From Deltaproteobacteria bacterium (GTDB lineage Bacteria; Desulfobacterota; Deferrimicrobia; Deferrimicrobiales; Deferrimicrobiaceae): a DNA stretch of 64,000 nt. The position numbers were made by a program, and so were the translations under genes. This document shows, piece after piece, positions 34,344 through 41,587 of this stretch. The stretch spans positions 1 through 64,000 of the forward strand of contig JAKAHC010000002.1 in NCBI GenBank assembly GCA_021815305.1. The letters are read 5' to 3'. Position 1 is the first letter of the stretch. Every line of letters starts with the position of its first letter. The notes beneath the pieces are model-generated. The model did no database searches. It worked only from the letters and a program-made list of their open reading frames with translations, and had not been told where the DNA came from.

Positions 34344-34907
34344 TTAGGAAACGGCGAGAAGGAGCGCCGTCTCGATGGCCGCGGCGAGGACGAGGAGGGG
34401 GAAAACGACGACGAAATACCTGCGGACGGCATGGAGCAGCCTGGGACCGATGGGGGTGCTCTCCTTGCGCCGGGCCAGGCGGAGAACCGCCGCGCCGAGC
34501 CGGAGACCGTACGAGGCGGCGATGAGAAGCGCAGGGATCTCGAAGATCCCGTGGGGCAGCACCGCGAGGGCTGCCTTCGCGTACCCCTGCGTCTCGCCCG
34601 CCTGCCGGCACAACACTCCGAGGATCAGCCCGTTGGACGCCACCGACATCACCGGGACGATCCCCAGGAACAGGCCGAAGAGGAGCGTGAGAAACGAACC
34701 GATGACGTTGTTGGCGAGGATGAGGAGGAAGAGGGTCCCCCCCGCGAGGTCCCGGTAGGTGCCGTCGACGAACCGGAAGATCCGGGTAACCTCCTGCCTC
34801 GCCGGGGGCGGGGCGAAGGCCCCCGCAAGAAAAGCGGCTGCGAAGATGCAGGAGAGTACGAGGGCATACGGCTTGAGGTCCCGTTCGGGCATCTCCAGGA
34901 TCGTCAA
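34344..34907 (-). CDS. SpoIIM-family membrane protein (stage II sporulation protein M-like)
   Basis: A 187-aa integral membrane protein with five hydrophobic segments. LILANNVIGSFLTLLFGLFLGIVPVMSVASNGLILG and LAVLPHGIFEIPALLIAASYGLRLG contain the conserved NN and PHGxxEIPA features of the SpoIIM/DUF95 family. In spore formers SpoIIM helps engulfment; members in non-sporulating bacteria have no known role. It stands alone, convergent with VKOR-DsbA and divergent from the gene at 35095. Confidence 0.85.
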   Translation of the reverse strand: MTILEMPERDLKPYALVLSCIFAAAFLAGAFAPPPARQEVTRIFRFVDGTYRDLAGGTLFLLILANNVIGSFLTLLFGLFLGIVPVMSVASNGLILGVLCRQAGETQGYAKAALAVLPHGIFEIPALLIAASYGLRLGAAVLRLARRKESTPIGPRLLHAVRRYFVVVFPLLVLAAAIETALLLAVS

Positions 34908-35094
34908 CGGCGCACCTGCGGGGTCCCTGTGGAATCATCCCGGGAATTTTGCGGATATGCCCATTATGGGGGAACGTGGGGAGAAGGCAAGGGCGCGGCA
35001 TCGCCGGCGTCGGAATCGGCGATCCGATCGATTGCGGCTTGGAGGGCTTCCTCCGTTGCATAAAATGGAACATCGCCGGACAGGAGGAGGAGTG

Positions 35095-36192
35095 ATGACC
35101 GCGCAAGTCTCCGAAGGGACCGATCTCGTCGAGTGGTATTACGAGCGGGGGTTCACCGACGGGTTGCCCGTAGTTCCTCCGACGCAGGAGAAAGTCGACG
35201 CCGTGGTCGACGCGCTGGGGGGCGACCCGTCGCACCTCGAATGCCGGGTGCCGCCGAGATGGGGAGGCTTGACCCGGCAGGTGCTGGCGGTGAACATGGT
35301 CATGGCGGGATGCAGGCCCGAGTACGCCCCCGTGGTCCGTGCGGCGCTGCTCGCGCTATGCGAGACCGCGTTCAACCTGAACGGGGTGCAGGCGACGACG
35401 CACGTCGCCTGTCCTCTCCTCGTCGTGAACGGGCCGATCGCGAAGCGGATCGGAATGAACGCGGGTTGCAACGTCTTCGGATCGGGAAACCGCGCCAACG
35501 CGACCATCGGCAGGGCCATCCGGCTCGTCATGCTGAACGTCGGAGGCGGCTGGCCGGGCGATCTGGACAAGAGCACGCTCGGGCATCCGGGGAAATACAC
35601 GTACGCCGCCGCCGAGAACGAGGAGGCGAGCCCCTTCGCCCCTTACCACGTCGAGAAGGGGTACCGGGCCGAAGACTCCACGGTGTTCGTGTTCGCGGCC
35701 GAGGCGCCCCACTGCGTCGTGAACCACGTCGCCAACGACCCGGAAGGCATCCTGGACAGCATGTGCTCCGCGATGAGCACCATCGCGCACAACACCGCGG
35801 TGAGCCATGGGCACTGCGTCGTCGTGCTGGGCCCGGAGCACGCGGCCACCATCGGCAAGTGCGGGTGGAACCGCAACGACGTCAAGTCGTACCTGTGGAT
35901 GTATTCCGGGAACGCCTTCGGGGAACTCGCCTTCCGGCACCGGTACGGGAAGGTGTACAACCGGAACCTTCCTCGCTGGTGCAGACGGGACCCCGACGCG
36001 CGCATTCCCATCGTCCCGAGTCCGGAAAACATCCACCTGTTCGTGGCGGGCGGCGCCGCGGGACGTTTTTCCGCGTTCATCCCCGGGTGGGGACACATGT
36101 CCACTCCGGTGTTGCGCCCCGTCGACCCCGCCGCGGGCGGTCCGGGACCGCAGCAGGGTCACGGCTGCGCCGACGGCGCCTGTCTGCTTTGA
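35095..36192 (+). CDS. Conserved protein co-encoded with the UGSC selenoprotein
   Basis: A 365-aa soluble protein with an excellent ribosome site (GGAGGAGG) before ATG 35095. I do not know its function. It has many cysteines (MAGCRPEY, HVACPLLV, NAGCNVFGSG, APHCVVNH, DSMCSAM, SHGHCVVV, IGKCGWN) and ends in GHGCADGACLL, a possible metal or redox tail. The N-terminus LVEWYYERGFTDGLPVVPPT looks like a substrate-binding or dimer segment. It precedes the selenoprotein gene by 38 bp; the pair forms an operon, so it probably shares a pathway with, or is a partner of, the selenoprotein. Confidence 0.75.
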   Translation: MTAQVSEGTDLVEWYYERGFTDGLPVVPPTQEKVDAVVDALGGDPSHLECRVPPRWGGLTRQVLAVNMVMAGCRPEYAPVVRAALLALCETAFNLNGVQATTHVACPLLVVNGPIAKRIGMNAGCNVFGSGNRANATIGRAIRLVMLNVGGGWPGDLDKSTLGHPGKYTYAAAENEEASPFAPYHVEKGYRAEDSTVFVFAAEAPHCVVNHVANDPEGILDSMCSAMSTIAHNTAVSHGHCVVVLGPEHAATIGKCGWNRNDVKSYLWMYSGNAFGELAFRHRYGKVYNRNLPRWCRRDPDARIPIVPSPENIHLFVAGGAAGRFSAFIPGWGHMSTPVLRPVDPAAGGPGPQQGHGCADGACLL

Positions 36193-36230
36193 CAAGGTTC
36201 GATCATCCGGTTTTCCGGAGGGAGGATCCC

Positions 36231-36782
36231 ATGAGGCAACGAGATGCAGGCGGGAAATGCGTACCGGTATACGATCCCCGGGGGATCGTGGAGGCGGAAT
36301 CCAGGATCGTCGCACCGCGGGTGACGGACCTGAACGGGCTGCGGTTGGGGATCATGGACAACACGAAGTGGAACGCGAACAAACTCCTCCGCCGGACCCG
36401 GGACCTGCTCCAGCAGAAATTCACCTTCGCGGAAGTCAACTATTACCGCAAGGAGAGCTTCTCGAGGATTGCCGCCGACGAACTGATCCGGCGGATCGCG
36501 GCGGGGAACGACGTCGCCCTGACCGCGATCGGCGATTGAGGTTCGTGCACGTCATGCTGTATGCATGACAGTATCCGCCTGGAGTCGCTGGGGATCCCGA
36601 CGGCGGTGATCGTGACTTCCGAGTTCCTCCACGAGGCGCAAGTGCAGTGCGCCGCATTGGGCATGGAGGGGTTGCATCCCGTGGTGATCCGGCACCCGCT
36701 CAGCTCCCTGACCGAGGTGGAGATCCAGGGGCGGGCCGAGGAGGCGCTTCCCCGGGTGGTCGCGACCTGGTCGGGAAAGTGA
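36231..36782 (+). CDS. UGSC-motif selenoprotein (in-frame TGA = selenocysteine)
   Basis: A 183-aa protein read through TGA at 36537-36539. Before the TGA: MRQRDAGGKCVPVYDPRG to NDVALTAIGD (102 codons). After it, in the same frame: GSCTSCCMHDSIRLESLG to VVATWSGK, ending at a TGA at 36780. The motif U-G-S-C gives the family its name (UGSC (seleno)proteins; others have CGSC). Both halves look coding and continuous: LGIMDNTKWNANKL and IPTAVIVTSEFLHEAQ are strands and helices of one alpha/beta fold. GGAGGGAGG precedes ATG 36231. A bacterial SECIS-like hairpin follows the codon. Ordinary gene calling splits it into two false ORFs. The biochemical role of the family is unknown; a redox enzyme is likely. 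Confidence 0.88.
36540..36575 (+). promoter_or_regulatory. Bacterial SECIS element for the UGA at 36537
   Basis: GTCATGC (36551-36557) pairs perfectly with GCATGAC (36563-36569), leaving the 5-nt loop TGTAT. The loop G (36559) lies 20 nt after the UGA, within the 16-37 nt window known for bacterial SECIS elements, and is among the first two loop bases as required. The hairpin lies inside the coding sequence, as always in bacteria, and would bind SelB. Confidence 0.8.
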
Positions 36783-36883
36783 CCCCGTGCCCCGGAGCGG
36801 GGGCGGGGAGCGGAATGCACGGGTAAAGATCGGGATTGGAACGGCCGATAAGGTCCGCAGGGATACCGACGCGGGGACCTTCC

Positions 36884-37978
36884 ATGCCGAGAATTGACGC
36901 TTTTCTGAAAATCATGCACCAGTCCGGAGCTTCCGACCTCCATGTCGGCGACGGGTATTCCCCGATGCTGCGCATGCACGGCACCCTCGAGTCCGCGAAA
37001 CATCGGGTACTCTCCGCGGATGAGGTCCGGATTCTCCTGTACGAAATGCTGTCGGACCCGCAGATCAGGGAACTGGAAGAAGCGGGGGAGATCGACCTCA
37101 TGTACCAGGTGCCGGAGGTAGCCCGGTTCCGCATCAATATCTACAAGAAGCACGAGGGGCTGGGTGCGGCCTTCCGGATCATCCCCAACAGGATCCCGAC
37201 GCTGGACGGCATGGGATTCCCCGAGGCCGTCAAGAAACTGCTGTCGCACAAGAGCGGGCTTCTCCTGGTCACAGGGCCGACGAATTCGGGCAAGACGACG
37301 ACCCTGGCCGCCATGGTGGATCACCTGAACGACAACAGGAACTACCACATCGTCACGCTGGAGGACCCGCTCGAATACATCCATGCGAACAGGAATTGCC
37401 TGATCAACCAGAGGCAGATCGGCCAGCACAGCCGGTCTTTCGCCAGGGCGTTGCGCGCGGCGCTCCGGGAGGATCCCAACGTCGTCCTGGTCGGCGAGAT
37501 GCGGGACAACGAGACGATCGCTCTTGCGCTCACCGCCGCGGAGACGGGGCTCCTTGTGCTCGGAACGCTCCACACGAAATCCGCGGCGCAGACGATCAGC
37601 CGCATCGTCGACGTGTTCCCCTCCAACCAGCAGGACCAGGTGCGCATGGCACTTTCGGAAGTGCTCGTCGGCGTCGTAAGCCAGCAGCTCGTGAAGCGGG
37701 CGGACGGCTCCGGGCGCGTCGCGGCGCTGGAGATCCTTGTGAGGACGCCGGCGATTGCGAACCTCATCAGGGAATCGAAGGTCCAGCAGATCCACACGGC
37801 GGTGATCACCGGCAGGCAGCTCGGAATGCAGAAGCTGGAACACCACCTCAGGGAGCTGGTCACCCAGAAGATCATCACCCCGGAAGAGGCGGCCCTGCAT
37901 GCGGAGAACCCGCAGGAATTTCTGGTCGCGAGGAAAGATGCACCGGCAGAGAAGATCCAGGGAACAAGGGTGCCATGA
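36884..37978 (+). CDS. PilT-family twitching motility / secretion ATPase
   Basis: A 364-aa hexameric ATPase. The N-terminal PAS-like domain begins MHQSGASDLHVGDGYSPMLRMHG; Walker A is GPTNSGKTTT (about residues 130-139); the Asp box/Walker B segment is ALREDPNVVLVGEMRD with ETG-LVLGTLHTKSA (His box) after it. In type IV pili PilT drives pilus retraction at the inner membrane. It overlaps the next gene (ATGA), a MshEN/receiver/DUF4388 protein, rather than pilus genes, so it may serve a regulated subset of pili or another motor. Several PilT paralogues per genome are usual in this group. Confidence 0.9.
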   Translation: MPRIDAFLKIMHQSGASDLHVGDGYSPMLRMHGTLESAKHRVLSADEVRILLYEMLSDPQIRELEEAGEIDLMYQVPEVARFRINIYKKHEGLGAAFRIIPNRIPTLDGMGFPEAVKKLLSHKSGLLLVTGPTNSGKTTTLAAMVDHLNDNRNYHIVTLEDPLEYIHANRNCLINQRQIGQHSRSFARALRAALREDPNVVLVGEMRDNETIALALTAAETGLLVLGTLHTKSAAQTISRIVDVFPSNQQDQVRMALSEVLVGVVSQQLVKRADGSGRVAALEILVRTPAIANLIRESKVQQIHTAVITGRQLGMQKLEHHLRELVTQKIITPEEAALHAENPQEFLVARKDAPAEKIQGTRVP

Positions 37979-40101
37979 AAAGAGGAAGACTGGACCAGAT
38001 CCTGCTGCGGGTCGGGACGGGATCCGAGGAGCAGATCCAGAAGGCGTTGCTCCGCCAGAAGTCGCGCGGGGGGAAGCTCGGGACCCATCTGCTGTTCTAC
38101 CGTTACGTCAGCGAGGAACAGCTCGTCAACGCTTTGGCCGAGCAGTTCCAGGTCGGCGGCGTCCGGCTGGGGGACCTCGAGATTCCCGACGATGTGGTCA
38201 GGAGGATCCCGGCAAGCGTCGCGGAAGAGCATGGCGCGCTGCCGTTCCGCTTCGATCGGGAAAACGGGGAATTGCACGTTGCGATCGCGGACCCGGAGAA
38301 CCCGAACGCACTCGGTGCGATACGCGGGGCAAGCGGCAACTTGCGGGTCGTCTTCCACGTCGGCGCGGAAAGCGTCATCCGGGACAAGATCGCGTTCCAT
38401 CACCATGGCCGACGCCAGGAACCGTCCCTCCGGAGGATCATCGACCTTCCCGACCTGTTCGAGGAGGAGAAAGGCCATTCATCCGATGCTGCCGGGGAGC
38501 CGTCGCGGCAAGAACCCGTGGCGCAGTCGCAGGAGAATGTTCTCCTGTATACCCGCCAGGTGTTCCTCCGGAACGTTCTTCCCTCCATTTTCGAGAGGGA
38601 AGGGTTGCAGCTTTCGGTGGCCACCTCGCCTCATCAGGCAGCCGAGTTCCTGAAGGCGGCGCACTACAAACGGGTGCTCGTCTCCGAGGACGCCCGGGAA
38701 GAGTTCGAGCGCATCGCTTCGGAGAACGAGTCGCAACCTTCGTTTCCGGAGGTGACTTTTTTCCGCGCGGTGGGAGACTCCCTCCTGGAAAACCCCGTTT
38801 CCTATGGCCGGATGTTCGATTCCCTCCTGGGGGCCGTACGGTTCATCGCCGACCAGCGGGCATCCGCCCTGCCGTATTCGCCGCCCTACGCTCTGATTTC
38901 GCAGGAAATCCTGGGGATCGGCCGCGAAGTGGGGCTGGACCGGATCGTCATCGACGGACTTCGGATCGCGGCGCATCTGCTGGTTCCGCCGGACGAACCC
39001 CCAGCGGCATCCCCGGATCCCGGCAGGCCTCCACGTTCCGAGAACATGTTCGGTCGTCTGGACGTTTCTATTCATATAGCGAAACAGATAGATTATCCAT
39101 GGGATATAGCTTCCTGTCTGAACGATCTCATGAAGTTTTCCGGCAGTGGAAGAAGCGGCCTCCAACCGGTGGAAAACAGGATCCGGCCTTCCGTCGAGAC
39201 CGGCGTGCTGTCCCTGGTATGGTACCGGCATCATGTCCTCCGGTCGGCGCAGACAGGGGGCCGGGGAGACCTCGAATTCCAGAAATCCGGCCTTCGGTAT
39301 CAGGCGGGCCGCCTCGCCCCGTCCTCCGTGGTGGAGGCCTACGTCAGGGTCCTCGAATCGTCCGATTTTCCCGTCATCGGAAGCAAGGACATCGTCATCG
39401 TCGGCGAAGCCCGTTCCCCCGCGTCGAGGATCGGGTCGGAGCTGAAAGCCCACGGGTTCCTCGTCGTGGAGGCCGATACCCTTCAGGAGGCCCGGAAGGT
39501 GTGCGCGCGCCGGAAACCTGCCGCCATCCTGATCCATGTCGACGAGTCGTTGTCCGCCGCCGATCAGTTCTGCCGGCACATACGGGAAGATCTCGCGGAC
39601 CCCACGACCGCGCTGTTCGCGGTCACGCAGAGAAGCGAGCCGTCGTTCCTGTTGAACCTCATGGATACCTGGTTCAGCGATGTGCTGCCGCTTCCCATGA
39701 ACGGACGGGTGGCCGTCGCAAGGATCGCGAAGGCGCTTTCCGCGGGCGAGAAAGCCGCGGGCGTGGCCGGCGGGCAAGGGTTCGGCGCCACGTTCAAGGA
39801 CCTGTCTTTCATGGATCTCGTGCAGACGCTGGGATCCGGACTCAAGGATGTCCGGATGCGGGTCGATCACAGCAGCGGCGTGCAGGCCGAAATCTTTTTC
39901 CGGCGGGGGCGGATCGTCTACGCAGAGTGCGGCCGGGTCAAAGGCGTCGACGCCGTGTACCACGTGATCCGGTGGCAGGACGACGGCAGTTTCCGCATCG
40001 AGCCCGCCAACGCGTTTCCCGCCGATAACGTTGCGGTCTCCAACGACTACATGCTTCTCGAAGGGGCGAGGCTGCTGGACGAGAGCCGGACCGGGACCTG
40101 A
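37975..40101 (+). CDS. MshEN-receiver-DUF4388 multidomain regulator
   Basis: A 708-aa cytosolic protein. Residues 1-150 form a GspE/MshEN N-terminal domain (LDQILLRVGTGSEEQIQKALLRQKSRGGKLGTHL), known as a c-di-GMP or motor-docking module. Residues 188-290 (VLLYTRQVFLRNVLPSIFEREG) look like a degenerate receiver. Residues 468-588 are another receiver-like domain (DIVIVGEARSPASRIG), whose acceptor region reads AILIHVDES. Residues 605-695 are DUF4388/PATAN (FKDLSFMDLVQTLGSGLKDVRMRV, GRIVYAECGRVKGVDAVYHVI). A low-complexity linker lies near residue 340. Start overlaps pilT by 4 nt, so it is made with PilT and may regulate it. Confidence 0.8.
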   Translation: MKRGRLDQILLRVGTGSEEQIQKALLRQKSRGGKLGTHLLFYRYVSEEQLVNALAEQFQVGGVRLGDLEIPDDVVRRIPASVAEEHGALPFRFDRENGELHVAIADPENPNALGAIRGASGNLRVVFHVGAESVIRDKIAFHHHGRRQEPSLRRIIDLPDLFEEEKGHSSDAAGEPSRQEPVAQSQENVLLYTRQVFLRNVLPSIFEREGLQLSVATSPHQAAEFLKAAHYKRVLVSEDAREEFERIASENESQPSFPEVTFFRAVGDSLLENPVSYGRMFDSLLGAVRFIADQRASALPYSPPYALISQEILGIGREVGLDRIVIDGLRIAAHLLVPPDEPPAASPDPGRPPRSENMFGRLDVSIHIAKQIDYPWDIASCLNDLMKFSGSGRSGLQPVENRIRPSVETGVLSLVWYRHHVLRSAQTGGRGDLEFQKSGLRYQAGRLAPSSVVEAYVRVLESSDFPVIGSKDIVIVGEARSPASRIGSELKAHGFLVVEADTLQEARKVCARRKPAAILIHVDESLSAADQFCRHIREDLADPTTALFAVTQRSEPSFLLNLMDTWFSDVLPLPMNGRVAVARIAKALSAGEKAAGVAGGQGFGATFKDLSFMDLVQTLGSGLKDVRMRVDHSSGVQAEIFFRRGRIVYAECGRVKGVDAVYHVIRWQDDGSFRIEPANAFPADNVAVSNDYMLLEGARLLDESRTGT

Positions 40102-40135
40102 AAGCTTTCCGCCGCGAGGTAAGGAAGGGATCGAA

Positions 40136-41473
40136 ATGGAAGTCACCCGAACGTTGGCGCGGTTTCTCGTGTCCGCCGGACCGGAGGACGTGCCGGCTCC
40201 CGTCCGGAAGGAATGCGTGCGCACCCTCCTCAACTGGGTGGGGGTCGCCGTGGGAGGTTCGCGGCACCCTGCGGTCGAAAACGCGGTTGCGGCGATCTCC
40301 CCCTTTGCGGGTCCTCCGCAGGCGCGACTGCTGGGACGGACCGAGCGGTGGGACATTCTGAACGCCGCGCTGGTGAACGGCATCAGTTCCCACGTCTTCG
40401 ATTTCGACGACACGCACCTCAAGACGGTCATCCATCCGTCGGGCCCCGTCGTTTCCCCGGTTCTGGCTCTTGCGGAATACCTGCCGGTTTCCGGGAGGGA
40501 GTTCCTGCATGCCGTAACCCTCGGCATCGAAACGGCCTGCCGGGCAGGCAACGCCGTCTATCCGGACCATTACGAGGCGGGATGGCATATCACCGGAACC
40601 GCCGGAAGCATCGGCGCGGCGGCCGCCGCCGGGATCCTGCTCCGTCTCGACGAGCTGCAGATGACGTGGGCTCTGGGGCTTGCGGCTTCCCAGCCGGTGG
40701 GGTTGAGGGAATCGTTCGGGTCCATGAACAAGAGCTTCAACCCCGGGCGCGCGGGGCAGAACGGCCTGACGGCGGCCCTGCTGGCGTCGAGGAACTTCAC
40801 CAGCTCCCGCCGGATGCTGGAGGCGAAGCGGGGATGGGGCCGCACGATCAGCACCCGGCATGACTTTCTGGAGATCACGGGGGAGCTGGGGCGGCGGTGG
40901 GAGATCTCGTTGAACACCTACAAGCCTTTCGCGTGCGGAATCGTGATCCATCCCGCCATCGACGCCTGCATCCAACTTCGCAAGGAACACGGTCTTACGG
41001 CGGACCGGATCGATCGGATCGTTTTGAAAGTCCATCCCCTCGTGCTGGAGCTCACGGGCAAGAAAGAGCCGGACGAGGGGTTGGAAGGGAAATTCAGCGT
41101 CTATCATGCGGCCGCCGTGGCGATCGTTTCCGGAAAGGCGGGGGAGAAGGAGTTCGGCGACCGCGCGGTGCGGGACCCGGCCGTCGTCGCGCTGCGCGGA
41201 CGCGTGACGGCCCTCGCGGATCCTTTCCTGAAGGAGGACCAGGTGGAAGCCACCGTCGTCCTGCGGGACGGGAGCGAACTTCGCAAATTCGTGGAACATG
41301 CCGTCGGAAGCGTGGAGCGGCCGATGACCGACGGCGACCTGGAAGCGAAGTTCGCGGACCTTGTCGAGGGGATCCTCGACTCTCGACGGACCCGCGACCT
41401 GGTCGAAGCGTGCTGGGGTGTGGAAAGCCTCTCCCGGGCGGCCACACTGGCGGAAACCGCGGTTCCCCGCTGA
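40136..41473 (+). CDS. MmgE/PrpD family protein
   Basis: A 445-aa protein of the MmgE/PrpD (2-methylcitrate dehydratase-like) fold. Landmarks: ALVNGISSHVFDFDDTHLKTVIHPSGPVVSPVLALAE, GWHITGTAGSIGAAAAAG, and FACGIVIHPAIDACIQL. Members dehydrate or isomerise 2-methylcitrate, cis-aconitate or similar tricarboxylates. No prp genes are nearby, so the substrate is open. AAGGAAGGGA precedes ATG 40136, 34 bp after the multidomain regulator; it may belong to the same transcript. A terminator follows. Confidence 0.88.
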   Translation: MEVTRTLARFLVSAGPEDVPAPVRKECVRTLLNWVGVAVGGSRHPAVENAVAAISPFAGPPQARLLGRTERWDILNAALVNGISSHVFDFDDTHLKTVIHPSGPVVSPVLALAEYLPVSGREFLHAVTLGIETACRAGNAVYPDHYEAGWHITGTAGSIGAAAAAGILLRLDELQMTWALGLAASQPVGLRESFGSMNKSFNPGRAGQNGLTAALLASRNFTSSRRMLEAKRGWGRTISTRHDFLEITGELGRRWEISLNTYKPFACGIVIHPAIDACIQLRKEHGLTADRIDRIVLKVHPLVLELTGKKEPDEGLEGKFSVYHAAAVAIVSGKAGEKEFGDRAVRDPAVVALRGRVTALADPFLKEDQVEATVVLRDGSELRKFVEHAVGSVERPMTDGDLEAKFADLVEGILDSRRTRDLVEACWGVESLSRAATLAETAVPR

Positions 41474-41517
41474 TCTCGCCTCGGGCGCGCGCCGCTGCGC
41501 GGGGTCGGCCCAAACGG

Positions 41518-41575
41518 AAGGGGCGGAACCCGACCCGGGCGCCGCCCCTTCGTTCAGGAACCCGTCCGGCCGGAC
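41518..41575. terminator. Two hairpins between convergent genes
   Basis: AAGGGGCGG pairs with CCGCCCCTT (about 41518-41552), and CCCGTCCGGCCGGACGGGG (about 41561-41580) folds into a second tight stem. They separate the MmgE/PrpD gene from the convergent Ig-repeat gene; T-runs are short. Confidence 0.6.
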
Positions 41576-41587
41576 GGGGGGTTCGTG

